Shown here piece by piece: positions 6,856 through 16,102 of a DNA stretch of 64,000 nt (the stretch's first letter is position 1; each line of letters opens with the position of its first letter). A model generated the notes under the pieces. The model made no database searches and was not told the origin of the DNA. It saw nothing but the letters and a program-made list of their open reading frames with translations. Both the position numbers and the translations under genes were made by a program. Origin of the DNA: Desulfovibrio desulfuricans (GTDB lineage Bacteria > Desulfobacterota > Desulfovibrionia > Desulfovibrionales > Desulfovibrionaceae). The stretch covers positions 1 through 64,000 of the forward strand of contig NZ_JANFYZ010000009.1 of NCBI RefSeq assembly GCF_024460775.1, written 5' to 3'.

Positions 6856-9800
6856 CTAGGCCATAACCGCCGCAATACTCTCGGCAGATCCTTTCAGATA
6901 GGTTGCAAAATCGCTGCCGCTGAGCGCCTGGGAAAAGATATAGCCCTGGATGGCGCTGCAACCATTCTCTGCCAGGAAGTCAATTTGCTCCCTTGTTTCA
7001 ACGCCTTCGGCCACTGTTGCCATGCCAAGGCCGGAGGCGAGAGTCAGCACGGTTTTGACAAGTTCGTTGGAGGCATTGAGCGGTGCGTTAATGCCGTCAA
7101 TGAACGACTTGTCGATTTTCAGGCTGGCGATGGGCATGGTGTGCAGATAGTACAGCGATGAATACCCGGTTCCAAAGTCATCCAGATATATCTGTATTCC
7201 TTGCTCGCTCAAGGCCGCTATGCCCCGCGAGGCCTCCGCCATATTGGACATGAAGGCCGTTTCGGTGATTTCTATGCCCAGGTGCTCAGGGCGCACATCT
7301 TCCCGGCCCAGCACATCCAGCACATCGTCCACAAATGTTTCAGCAATGATGCTGCGCCCGGACATATTGACGGCCATGTGGACATTCCCCAGACCCTGCT
7401 CCCTCCATTCCCTCTGCTGCCGACACGCCTTGCGCAGTACGTACATGTCGAGCCGCCGCACAAGCCCTGTCTCTTCAGCCAGGGGGATAAACACAGAGGG
7501 AGGAATCCACATGCCGTCAGCGCGCTTCCAGCGCACCAGAGCTTCACAGCCAGCAACTGCGCCGTTGGCAATATCAATCTTGGGCTGGTAGTGCACCTCA
7601 AAGGCGGCACTGTCCATGGCGCGGAAAAGCTCAGTTTCCAGCGCCATGCGGTCATTGGCCGCCACGGTAAGGTCTTCTGTAAAGAACGTATGCGTGTTCT
7701 TGCCCTTGGCCTTGGCCCTGTACATGGCAAGGTCGGCGCTTTGCATCAGCGCCTCCACAGTTGTGCCGTCGCCGGGATAGCAGGCAATGCCAATACTTGC
7801 GCTAAGATAGATGGAATACTCGTCCACGTAAAAGCAGCGGTTCAACGAATGCAGCACATTGCTTGCCAGGGCCTCAAGCTGAATCTTCCCCTGCGCCTTG
7901 CCCACCACAATGACAAATTCATCGCCGCCGGTACGGGCCACGCAGTCATCCTGCCGGGCCAGATACGTCAGACGCTCCGCAGCCTGCCGCAAGAGCTTGT
8001 CGCCCAGTGAATGCCCGAAGCTGTCGTTCACCTGCTTGAAACGGTCAAGATCGATAAGCAGCACGCCTACCATGCCCCCGGATTCATGCACTTCTTGCAT
8101 GGCGGCCATGAGCCGCGTTGCCACCAGGGCCTTGTTGGCAAGCCCTGTGAGCAGGTCATGGTTGGCCCTGTAGGCCAGTTCCCTCTCCATTGCCGAACGT
8201 TCCGAAATATCCAGCAGGGAAATGACTGACAGGCCGCTTTCAGGAACTTTTGCCCGGGTTACCAGCACATTGATGGTTTTTCCCGTGCTGCTCCGGATTT
8301 CTGCTTCGTATTTTTCACTGCCCCGTGTTGCAGAAGAGCCGAACGACAGCGGCGAATGCCCTTCGCCTTTGCCTAAAAATCTGGTTATGAAGAGCTTTCC
8401 TTCAATCTCATCCGGCGGCATGCCCACAAGGTTGGAAAATTCCGTATTTGTCAAAAATATCAGCCCGGTGCTGCTGATAACCGCCGTTGCCGTGCCGGTG
8501 TTCATGAACAGGGTCTTGTACCGCTCTTCTGAGCGTTGCAGCTCCTTACGCGTTGTTTCCAGATCCGTTATGTCCACAAATGATTCCAGAAAAATCTCTT
8601 CGCCCTTCATCTCAATGGCGCGCACGGATTTCACGATGGTTTTCATGGTGCCGTCCGCAGACGTCAACTGGCCGGCGAGCAGCTCGCCCTTGGGATTGCC
8701 TTTGCTCATGGGGCAGAGGTCCACCCCGCCGGGGCAGATAAATTCATGGCAGGGCCTGCCCACAATTTCATCGGCAGGCAGACCGATGAACTGTTGCGCA
8801 AAAGCATTGATGCTGCGCACTTTCAGGCTGCCTGGTTCAATGGTGATTACGCCAGCCTGAAGAGTATCCAGCGTCTGTTGCAAAAACTTTTCGTTGGATT
8901 GCAGGGCGTCGATCATGCTGTTTATCTTCAGGGAGAGGTCAAATATTTCGTCATCACCTTGAATATCAATTTTTTTCAGCGGCTCGCTGCTTTTTTCAAT
9001 ATGCTGTGCCTGCCGCTGCATGGAGAGAATGCGCCTGAGTATCTGCTTTTCTGTAAACACCAGGAACGCAATCAGCATACCCATGCCAGTAACAACAATC
9101 AGAATAAAATTCTGCAAAAACATACGCTTGCCAAGCTGGGCAATTTCCCGGCCTGTCACAAGCCGCAGGCAAAACGCCGCACAATCAAAAACATCGCGTA
9201 CCACTGAATATGAATTGATGCTGCCGTCTTCGCGCACAATTTTGAAGGCGTTCAGATCATCCGCAGCCACGGGCAGGCTGTTGAACGCTTCCACCGGCAG
9301 CACCGTAAAGCGCAGCAGGGTATCGTGTTCCACATCCTTTATAAAATCCGCATCAATGGCGCGGGTCATAAAAACCACACCGTTGGCGGGCAGCAGCATG
9401 GCCGTATCGCGGATTTTCTGGGCCGCAACAAGATGCGGCACAGAACCAATCATCATGATCCCTGCAAGACCTTCTTCCGAACTGCCCTCAAGCCTGTTGA
9501 CCAGTTGCTCGTAAAGGCGTTGCACCTCGGCTGTATGCCCAGGCTTGCGCCAGCCCGCATCGTCTTCAACCATATGTACATTTACGGCATCTCTGCTGAC
9601 ATAGGCAATGGACGACAGGTTCAACTTTGCCAGCATCTGCTGCCGCAGGTTGGTTCGGACAAACTCAGCATTATTGTCCTGCATGAACCGGTAGGCGTCA
9701 TCCCAGCATGCCCAGTCCACCGCGATATGGCTTAGCTGTGTTTCCTGCGCATGGATGTGATTGCGCAACTGCTTCATTTTTTCGGCGGAACTGTTGCTCT

Positions 9801-9912
9801 CAATGGCGTCAACGCCGCGCACCACCACAAGCTCGGACGTGACGTAGGAAATAAGCACGAACAGCCCAACTATGGCGGCGCACACAATAAAGGAAAGCTG
9901 TTTTATACGCAT
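6856..9912 (-). CDS. CHASE4-HAMP-PAS-PAS-GGDEF-EAL protein (c-di-GMP synthesis/degradation)
   Basis: A 1018-residue inner-membrane signalling protein. The first membrane segment (about 7-28) is followed by a periplasmic CHASE4-type sensor with the WACWDDAYRFM motif, then a second membrane segment (about 268-288) and a HAMP-like linker. Two PAS regions follow (about 345-455 and 465-580). The GGDEF domain has an intact GGDEF and, exactly five residues upstream, the RxxD inhibitory site RQDD, so it can probably make c-di-GMP with product feedback. The EAL domain has intact EALVRW, DDFGTGYSS, IDKSFI and EGVET motifs, so phosphodiesterase activity is also plausible. It stands alone between terminators. 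Which activity dominates cannot be told from sequence. Confidence 0.92.
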   Translation of the reverse strand: MRIKQLSFIVCAAIVGLFVLISYVTSELVVVRGVDAIESNSSAEKMKQLRNHIHAQETQLSHIAVDWACWDDAYRFMQDNNAEFVRTNLRQQMLAKLNLSSIAYVSRDAVNVHMVEDDAGWRKPGHTAEVQRLYEQLVNRLEGSSEEGLAGIMMIGSVPHLVAAQKIRDTAMLLPANGVVFMTRAIDADFIKDVEHDTLLRFTVLPVEAFNSLPVAADDLNAFKIVREDGSINSYSVVRDVFDCAAFCLRLVTGREIAQLGKRMFLQNFILIVVTGMGMLIAFLVFTEKQILRRILSMQRQAQHIEKSSEPLKKIDIQGDDEIFDLSLKINSMIDALQSNEKFLQQTLDTLQAGVITIEPGSLKVRSINAFAQQFIGLPADEIVGRPCHEFICPGGVDLCPMSKGNPKGELLAGQLTSADGTMKTIVKSVRAIEMKGEEIFLESFVDITDLETTRKELQRSEERYKTLFMNTGTATAVISSTGLIFLTNTEFSNLVGMPPDEIEGKLFITRFLGKGEGHSPLSFGSSATRGSEKYEAEIRSSTGKTINVLVTRAKVPESGLSVISLLDISERSAMERELAYRANHDLLTGLANKALVATRLMAAMQEVHESGGMVGVLLIDLDRFKQVNDSFGHSLGDKLLRQAAERLTYLARQDDCVARTGGDEFVIVVGKAQGKIQLEALASNVLHSLNRCFYVDEYSIYLSASIGIACYPGDGTTVEALMQSADLAMYRAKAKGKNTHTFFTEDLTVAANDRMALETELFRAMDSAAFEVHYQPKIDIANGAVAGCEALVRWKRADGMWIPPSVFIPLAEETGLVRRLDMYVLRKACRQQREWREQGLGNVHMAVNMSGRSIIAETFVDDVLDVLGREDVRPEHLGIEITETAFMSNMAEASRGIAALSEQGIQIYLDDFGTGYSSLYYLHTMPIASLKIDKSFIDGINAPLNASNELVKTVLTLASGLGMATVAEGVETREQIDFLAENGCSAIQGYIFSQALSGSDFATYLKGSAESIAAVMA

Positions 9913-10251
9913 AGATCACCTGCCCGGTGTGCGGGCCTGCCAAGGCAGGGCACCTGAGTGACATGCAAGGCCGCACGCCAACACCGTTTGGGAAGGGATA
10001 AAATGATGCGGCCGGGCTTGCAGGGCGTAGCCCGCCGTTCCGCTGACAGCATTCGCATAGCCTCTCCCGAATTTTTTGGAAAAAGCAGTGAGCAGTGGCG
10101 GTTTCGATAAATACTGATTTCAGGCTACCTTTTTGCGGGGAACATTTCCACCGCCAGTTGCAGCCTAATTCCCCTGCCCATAAAAAAAGCCCGCCATAGG
10201 CGGGCCGAAACAAAAAATATTCACTGCAGGGGAGGCACATCACACAAATTA
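9913..10251. other. Intergenic region upstream of the GGDEF-EAL gene
   Basis: About 340 bases hold only the Nudix gene terminator (10182-10205) and presumably the minus-strand promoter of the GGDEF-EAL gene, for which I see no convincing match. No gene supported. Confidence 0.5.
10182..10205 (-). terminator. Terminator of the Nudix gene
   Basis: A seven-bp stem GCCCGCC/GGCGGGC with a three-base loop is followed on the minus strand by seven T, 47 bases past the stop. Confidence 0.8.
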
Positions 10252-10659
10252 TCAAAGAATGCTCGGTTGCCTCGCTATGAGTTCTTCAAGCACCACGGCA
10301 TCGGCAGGCAAAAATCCGAGGGCAAAGGCCTCCTGCGGCTCAACCCACCGCAGGTTTTGCCCTTCTTCGCCACAGGGTTCGCCCACGAATTCGGTGACAT
10401 GAAAAAAATACAGCCGCACGCTGAAGCCGCGCTCCACATATTCATGGTCAAGGCTTTTCCAGAACACGACCTGCCGCACGCCCACGCCCAGCTCTTCTGC
10501 CAGTTCGCGTTTGAGGGCGTCTTCCGGACTTTCTCCGGCCTCGAGCTTGCCGCCGGGAAACTCCCAGTACCCTTCAAGAGGCTTGTCGCTGAGGCGCTGG
10601 CTGGCCAGAAACCTCTTGCCCCGCCAGATGATGCCCGCAGCTACTTCTATATGTTGCAT
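10252..10659 (-). CDS. mutT: Nudix hydrolase, MutT-like (8-oxo-dGTP diphosphatase)
   Basis: MutT-type enzymes hydrolyse 8-oxo-dGTP to prevent A:T to C:G transversions. The 135-residue protein has a complete Nudix box, starting GGKLEAGES and ending RELAEELGV, which fits G-x5-E-x7-REUxEExGU without gaps. The preceding GYWEFPGG and the opening HIEVAAGIIWRGKRFLASQR are typical of the MutT/8-oxo-dGTP group. ATG at 10659 is chosen over GTG at 10671 because GGAG sits at the right distance before it. It ends at its own terminator and lies 121 bases downstream of the ABC-F gene, so it may be transcribed separately. Confidence 0.88.
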   Translation of the reverse strand: MQHIEVAAGIIWRGKRFLASQRLSDKPLEGYWEFPGGKLEAGESPEDALKRELAEELGVGVRQVVFWKSLDHEYVERGFSVRLYFFHVTEFVGEPCGEEGQNLRWVEPQEAFALGFLPADAVVLEELIARQPSIL

Positions 10660-10780
10660 GCCGCTCTCCACACCGGGCGCGAGGCCCTGGAGCAGTTTTG
10701 GGTGAAAACGTATTTATACTATTGCACCAAGCTCTTACGTCACGCAACGCCTTTGTGGGGGTTGCCGCGAAACCTGTCGG

Positions 10781-12781
10781 TCAATCCTGCTCCACGTTCC
10801 ACTTTTCCCGCACAGCCGTCATGCCTTCTTCAAGCGTGGTCATTTCTTCCAGAATGGCTTCACTACGCTGCTTGCACGATTCAAAGGTCTTGAGCAGATC
10901 GCTGGAACGGGCGTGGTCGGCATACACATCCGGGTCGGCCAGTTGGCCTTCCACAAGGGCCTGCTGGTCAAGCACCGAGGCAAGCTCTGTTTCCAGCGCT
11001 TCGTAACGGTTTTGCAGGGGCTTCAGCTCCTTGTGCAGGGCATTGCGCCTGTCGGCCTGTTCGCGCTTGATGCGCTTCTGTTCATCGCGCGACAATGGCT
11101 GCGCGGCGGGCACGTCCGTCTGCCGGGCGCTGTTGCCCGATGCATTGGCGGCACTCTGGGGGCTTTCGCCCAAACCGTTCTGGCGGGCGCGGCGGTTTTC
11201 GTCATACGAGGCAAAGTCGGGGAATACGGTCAGCCCATTTTCATTGAGTTCCCAGGCTTCAGCCCCAACCTGCGAGAGCAGCCAGCGGTCATGCGCCACC
11301 ATGAGCAGGGTTCCGTTAAACTTCTGTAGCGCGCTCACCAGGGCTTCGCGGCTTTCGAGGTCAAGATGGTTGGTGGGTTCGTCCAGCAACAGAAAGTTGC
11401 AGCGCTTCAAAAACAGCGTTGCCAGCACAAGGCGGCTTTTTTCGCCACCCGAAAGGGCGCTCACCTGCCGTTCAAAATAGTCCTGCCCCAGCATGAAGAG
11501 CCCGAGAACGCTCATCAGCTCTTCTTCCGTGGTGTGCGGATCTGAAAGACGGCGGATCTCGCCAAGCACAGTGGTATCGCCCCGCAAGGTGTCCATCTGA
11601 TGCTGGGTGTAGTAGCCCATGCGCATCTGCGATGCCGTGACCATATTGCCGCCGCAGCGTTCCAGCGTGCCAGCCAGCAGCTTGAGCAGGGTGGACTTGC
11701 CGCAGCCGTTGTGCCCCACCAGCGCCACCCGCTGCCCACGGAACAGGGTCAGGGTCAGGGGCGGCCACATGGTTTTGCCATCGCCAAAATGAAATTCCAG
11801 ATCCGCAGCAGACAGAACAATCTTTTCTGAATGCGGAGCTTCGGGCCAGCTGAAATTCAGATCCTTGCGCTTGGGTTCCGGTCTGTAGTCTTCCAGCTCT
11901 TTTTCGAGCTTTTTGGCCATCTTCATCCGGGAACCCGCCTGACGGGCCTTGGTGGCCTTGGCGCGAAAGCGCTCCACAAAGGCCATCTTGCGGTCAAGAT
12001 CGTCCTTGAGGGCGCGGGCTTCACGCTCACGCTGGGCGTTGTATTCGTCCTGAAGGGTCAGAAACTGCGTGTAGGTGGCTTTGCGGAACACGGGCTTGGA
12101 CAGCCCGAGGTAGAGAACGTGCGTGCCGACATTATCCATGAACACACGGTCGTGGGCCACAAATACCAGCGCGCCGCTGAAGTCCATGAGAAAGGATTCC
12201 AGCCATTCCACGGCTTCTACGTCGAGGTGGTTGGTGGGTTCGTCCAGCAGCAGCACATCGGCGCCGGCGGTAAGCACGCGGGCCAGCTTGGCGCGCTCGC
12301 GCCAGCCGCCGGAGAGTTCGCGCAGGGTTCGGTTCCACTTGTTTTCGGCAAAGCCCAGACCGGAAAGCACGGCCTTGGCCCGATGCTCGGGATTGTAGCC
12401 GTAGAGCGCCTCAAGCTCGCCCTGACGGTGCATCAGGGAGGTCAGGCGCGACTCGTCCTTACTGGCGGCGGCTTCTTCCCATTCGGCCCAAAAATCGCTC
12501 CAGTCGTGCAGCACGTCCAGTACATAGGCCAGCAGCGGCGTTTCGAGGGATTCCTCTGAAAGCTCCTGCTCCACAAAGCCAAGGCGGCAGCCGCGCGGCA
12601 GAATCACCCGCCCGCCGTCAGGGCTCTCCACCCCGGCCAGGAGGCGCAACAAGGTGGATTTACCCGTACCGTTGGGCCCGCAAACGCACAGCCGTACACC
12701 GGAATCCACTTCCAGCGAAAAGTTGCTGAGAATGTCCCGTCCGCCAAATGCCTTGGAAAGTTCCTGTATGGTGATCTTCAC
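10781..12781 (-). CDS. ABC-F family ATPase (Uup/YheS-like)
   Basis: A soluble, duplicated ABC ATPase without membrane domains that acts on the ribosome in translation or rescue. Domain 1 has GPNGTGKST, LSGGWRERAKLARVL and LLLDEPTNHLDVEA. The interdomain linker is long, basic and coiled (about residues 245-300). Domain 2 has GHNGCGKST, LSGGEKSRLVLA and LLLDEPTNHLDLES. A C-terminal coiled extension (about 545-666) starts after a short Ala/Ser/Gln linker, as in Uup/YheS-like proteins. The ATG overlaps the preceding SDR stop by four bases. It is the last of five tightly spaced minus-strand genes starting at pyrK. Confidence 0.9.
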   Translation of the reverse strand: MKITIQELSKAFGGRDILSNFSLEVDSGVRLCVCGPNGTGKSTLLRLLAGVESPDGGRVILPRGCRLGFVEQELSEESLETPLLAYVLDVLHDWSDFWAEWEEAAASKDESRLTSLMHRQGELEALYGYNPEHRAKAVLSGLGFAENKWNRTLRELSGGWRERAKLARVLTAGADVLLLDEPTNHLDVEAVEWLESFLMDFSGALVFVAHDRVFMDNVGTHVLYLGLSKPVFRKATYTQFLTLQDEYNAQREREARALKDDLDRKMAFVERFRAKATKARQAGSRMKMAKKLEKELEDYRPEPKRKDLNFSWPEAPHSEKIVLSAADLEFHFGDGKTMWPPLTLTLFRGQRVALVGHNGCGKSTLLKLLAGTLERCGGNMVTASQMRMGYYTQHQMDTLRGDTTVLGEIRRLSDPHTTEEELMSVLGLFMLGQDYFERQVSALSGGEKSRLVLATLFLKRCNFLLLDEPTNHLDLESREALVSALQKFNGTLLMVAHDRWLLSQVGAEAWELNENGLTVFPDFASYDENRRARQNGLGESPQSAANASGNSARQTDVPAAQPLSRDEQKRIKREQADRRNALHKELKPLQNRYEALETELASVLDQQALVEGQLADPDVYADHARSSDLLKTFESCKQRSEAILEEMTTLEEGMTAVREKWNVEQD

Positions 12782-13869
12782 AACCAGCCCTCGCGGCGGT
12801 AGCCGTCGATGGCTTCGGTCATACCTGCCTCAAGGCTCACGCGCGGCGCAAAACCCAGTTCGCAGCAGATGCGGCTGTTGTCGCACAGCCACCCGGCCTG
12901 ACGGGCTTCACGGTATTTGTCCAGATTCCAGGCCGGGGCGCGCCGCAGCCCACGCCCCAAAAGGCGGCGGGACACGGCATCGGCAGCCACGGCAAAGGCC
13001 GTAGACAGCCCGGCAGTACAAGCCATGACGGGCAAAGGCATGCGCACTACGCACACATTGCGGGGTGCGCGGCCAAGGGCCTTGTCCACCGCTGCGCCCA
13101 TGACCCGGCAAAAGCCGGACATGGTATAGGCCTCGCCGTCACTCAGATGATAAACGCCGCTGGCTTCGGGTTTGCATGCGCACAGCACGGCCTGGGCCAT
13201 GTCGTCCGCATGTACGGCGCTGACCGGGAACTCGCGTCCAGCGCCGGGGCTCACGGCCACATGGGCACGCATAACCCCCTGAAATACCGGCAGCAGGCCC
13301 TTGTCGCCCGAGCCATAAATGATGGGCGGGCGTAGGGTTACAAGACTTTGCCCAAGAGCGCGCCCAAGCACCTGCTCGGTAAGCATTTTTGACCAGCCAT
13401 AGGCGGAAACCGGCGCAGGCGGCGTGGCATCGTCCACACCGGGGGCCGTGCCGCAGGGGCCGGTTGCCGCGAGGCTTGAAACCAGCACAAAGCGAAAGTC
13501 CGCCCCAAGGTTTCCAGCGCGGGCAAGGCTGGTTATTGCGCTGGCCATGCTGCGGGCGGCAAGGGCGTTGGCCCGCAGATAATCCTGCCAGCCAAGGCCA
13601 AAAAGCAGGGCCGCCATGTGGATGACCACATCCTTGCCGTGCAGGGCTTCTGCAAGCCCCTGCCCCGTGCTCAGATCGGCCTGGACTGTTTCCACGCCCG
13701 CAGGCAGATGCCCGGTGCGCGAGGCAGCCCGAGTGAGGCAGGTGACCTGCGCTCCGGCTTCCAGCAGTTGCGGCAGCAGATGCCGCCCCACAAAACCAGT
13801 GCCGCCCGTAAGCAGCACTTTTTTACCCGCCAAATGCGGTGTATATACGGCGCTTTCAGTCATGGTCAC
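12778..13869 (-). CDS. NAD(P)-dependent epimerase/dehydratase (extended SDR)
   Basis: An atypical or extended short-chain dehydrogenase of 363 residues. The nucleotide-binding motif is GGTGFVGRHLLPQLL near residue 21, there is a downstream VSSLAATGP region, and YGWSK provides the catalytic Tyr and Lys. The LRPPIIYGSGDKG block resembles sterol-dehydrogenase or dihydroflavonol-reductase-like SDRs that act on hydroxyl or sugar substrates. The GTG start at 13869 overlaps the previous stop (GTGA) and has GGGAG eight bases upstream; ATG at 13863 is less well placed. Substrate unknown. The setting between an acetyltransferase and an ABC-F ATPase does not define a pathway. Confidence 0.83.
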   Translation of the reverse strand: MTMTESAVYTPHLAGKKVLLTGGTGFVGRHLLPQLLEAGAQVTCLTRAASRTGHLPAGVETVQADLSTGQGLAEALHGKDVVIHMAALLFGLGWQDYLRANALAARSMASAITSLARAGNLGADFRFVLVSSLAATGPCGTAPGVDDATPPAPVSAYGWSKMLTEQVLGRALGQSLVTLRPPIIYGSGDKGLLPVFQGVMRAHVAVSPGAGREFPVSAVHADDMAQAVLCACKPEASGVYHLSDGEAYTMSGFCRVMGAAVDKALGRAPRNVCVVRMPLPVMACTAGLSTAFAVAADAVSRRLLGRGLRRAPAWNLDKYREARQAGWLCDNSRICCELGFAPRVSLEAGMTEAIDGYRREGWL

Positions 13870-14996
13870 GACTGAATCTCCCTGCGATAGAGGCGGTAAC
13901 GCTTGGTAAGCTGGCCCGAGAAATCTTCGAGCAGATCGTTGACGGGCGTGTTGTCTTCCAGCACCCAGGAACCCTCAACCCACTGAAAATGCGGGTGCTG
14001 ACGCGCCTTTTCCAGCATGAAGTCGAGCAGCAGCAAGGGCAGGCCCATGAGGCGAAATTCTTCGCGAATACCAAAAAGAATGATGCGGTAGCCGCCGCGA
14101 ATCTCTGCGCGGGACTGCCACCAGTGCCACAAAGCCGAGATGCCCAGCTTGCCGTTGAGCCGCCGCAAGAGCGGGGCCATGTCCGGCAGGGCCACCATGC
14201 CTGCGGCTGGTTCGTTATTGTGGAAGAACAGTACAAAAAATTCCGGATCAAGAACGCTTTTGAGCTCCTTGACGTGCTGTTCCGCCTCACCGTCAGAAAG
14301 GGGAGAAAAACCCCAGTTCTTGGCCCAGGACACCTTGTACAGCTCCAGCATGGCGCGGATATCCTCCGCCAGTGTGGCCTTGCTGGACGTACGGCAGGTA
14401 AAGCGCCCCTCGGCCTTGAGGCGCGTCACTTCCTCACTGAGCCATTCCGGCGGCGTAAGGCGCGAGCGCTCGATCTGGTAGGCGAAAAGATCCTGCTCCT
14501 TGCGCAGATGCCACGTTTCGAGCAGCTCAGCGTAATACGGCGGGTTCCAGGGCATCATGATGGTGGGCGCAAGGTCAAAGCCATGCACCAGCAGGCCGCA
14601 GGTATAGTTGGCCGAGGGATTCAGCGGCCCGCGCATAAAGCGCATGCCCTGCTCGGCCAGCCAGCCGTACGCCGCATCCAGCAGGGCGTGGGCGGCCTCG
14701 GGATCATTGGCGCACTCAAAAAAGCCGAAGGCCCCGCACTTTTCATTGGCATAGGCATTGTACTTTTCGTCCACAATGGCTGCTATGCGGCCAATGGCGC
14801 GGCCATCGCGCAGCACAAGAAAGAGTTCGCGTCGGGCGCTTTCCCAGAAGGGATGTTCACCGGGCGTGAGCAGTTCACGATCCTGACTTTTAAGGCCAGG
14901 CGTCCACAGGGAGCCACGTTCATACAGGCTCCACGGTAAATCCATGAACTGGTCAAATTCCTGCTTGGAGCGGGCGGGGATAACGGTAAGCGACAT
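13866..14996 (-). CDS. GNAT-like acyltransferase family protein (YghO-like)
   Basis: The 376-residue protein starts MSLTVIPARSKQEFDQFMDLPW and includes RRELFLVLRDGRAIGRIAAIVD (a GNAT-like beta-strand and motif A region), FMRGPLNPSANYTCGLL, and a C-terminal half with RGGYRIILFGIREEFR. This layout fits the large YghO-like group of uncharacterised acetyltransferase-fold proteins, whose substrate is not known. The ATG at 14996 lies two bases after the pyrD stop, so it is probably translated by coupling. The frame is open upstream to 15023, but that would run into pyrD. The family assignment is from the general pattern and is less certain than that of its neighbours. Confidence 0.72.
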   Translation of the reverse strand: MSLTVIPARSKQEFDQFMDLPWSLYERGSLWTPGLKSQDRELLTPGEHPFWESARRELFLVLRDGRAIGRIAAIVDEKYNAYANEKCGAFGFFECANDPEAAHALLDAAYGWLAEQGMRFMRGPLNPSANYTCGLLVHGFDLAPTIMMPWNPPYYAELLETWHLRKEQDLFAYQIERSRLTPPEWLSEEVTRLKAEGRFTCRTSSKATLAEDIRAMLELYKVSWAKNWGFSPLSDGEAEQHVKELKSVLDPEFFVLFFHNNEPAAGMVALPDMAPLLRRLNGKLGISALWHWWQSRAEIRGGYRIILFGIREEFRLMGLPLLLLDFMLEKARQHPHFQWVEGSWVLEDNTPVNDLLEDFSGQLTKRYRLYRREIQS

Positions 14997-14998
14997 AG

Positions 14999-15925
14999 TT
15001 AGTCCAAATCCAGGCTGCCGCAATAAGCGCCCAGGTCTTCAATGCCCAGCTTTTCACACAGGGCGGGGAGTTCCTCTGCCAGGGCAAAGGCGCAGTCGGG
15101 CCGCATGAAGTTGCCCGTGCCAACCTGCACGGCGCGCGCGCCCACCAGCAAAAATTCCAGCGCGTCTTCGGCGGTGACAATGCCGCCCACACCGATAACG
15201 GGGATGTTCACGGCGCGGGCCACCTGCCACACGCAGCGCAGGGCCACGGGCTTGATGGCAGGGCCGGAAAGGCCACCCACCACGTTGGCCAGCGAGGGCT
15301 TGCGACTGTTCAGATCCACAGACATGCCGAGCAGCGTGTTGATGCACGAGATACTGTCCGCGCCCGCGTCTTCAACGCTCCGGGCCATAAGGGCGATATC
15401 CGTCACATTGGGCGAGAGCTTGACCATAACGTGCTTGCCCGGCGCGGCGCGGCGCACGGCAGCCGTGACCTGGGCGGCAAGCGCCGGATCCTGGCCAAAC
15501 AGCACGCCGCCTTCCTTGACGTTGGGGCAGGAGACGTTCACCTCAAGGGCGGCAACGCCTTCTTCCGCATTGAGGCGGGCGGCAAGCTCGGCGAATTCCT
15601 CCACCGAACCGGCGTAAATATTGGCGATAACTGCTGTTTCCTGCCAGGGCAGGCGGGGGAGCTTGTCTTGGCAGAAAACCTCGACTCCGTCATTTTGCAG
15701 ACCCACGGCGTTAAGCATGCCCGCGGTGGTTTCCACAATACGCGGCGTGGCGTTGCCCTGACGTGGCAACAGGGAAAGACCCTTGGCGACCAGACCGCCA
15801 AGCGAGGCAAGATCGCCGTAAGAGGCAAACTCCAGCCCGTAGCCGAAGGTGCCTGAAGCCGTGAGCACAGGGTTCTTAAGGGTCAGATCATGCGTCTGCC
15901 CCTTGAGTGTGACGGAAAGATCCAT
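14999..15925 (-). CDS. pyrD: Dihydroorotate dehydrogenase B, catalytic subunit
   Basis: It oxidises dihydroorotate to orotate in pyrimidine synthesis, passing electrons through FMN to PyrK and NAD+. The 308-residue protein has the class 1 signatures NPVLTASGTFGYG, EVNVSCPNVKEGG (with the catalytic cysteine of the 1B type), VMVKLSPNVTDI, GGLSGPAIKPVALR and the FMN-phosphate region IPVIGVGGI followed by GARAVQVGT. The ATG at 15925 has GGAGA upstream; the open frame extends to 16036 without a ribosome site. pyrK is 177 bases upstream on the same strand, supporting the heterotetrameric B-type enzyme. Confidence 0.95.
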   Translation of the reverse strand: MDLSVTLKGQTHDLTLKNPVLTASGTFGYGLEFASYGDLASLGGLVAKGLSLLPRQGNATPRIVETTAGMLNAVGLQNDGVEVFCQDKLPRLPWQETAVIANIYAGSVEEFAELAARLNAEEGVAALEVNVSCPNVKEGGVLFGQDPALAAQVTAAVRRAAPGKHVMVKLSPNVTDIALMARSVEDAGADSISCINTLLGMSVDLNSRKPSLANVVGGLSGPAIKPVALRCVWQVARAVNIPVIGVGGIVTAEDALEFLLVGARAVQVGTGNFMRPDCAFALAEELPALCEKLGIEDLGAYCGSLDLD

Positions 15926-16102
15926 GCCGCTTTCTCCAGATTGCCGACATCCGGCATTTTGTGCGTGGCTTCGCCTGGCAAGACAGGCCCGCGCGTACCC
16001 ACGCGCGACCGCCGGTTCGCCGGTGCGGCGCGCCATGGCCGTAACGGATGCCGCATGCGGGCGTTAACGTCGTTTCAGGAATCAAGGAAGGGCAGGCAAA
16101 AC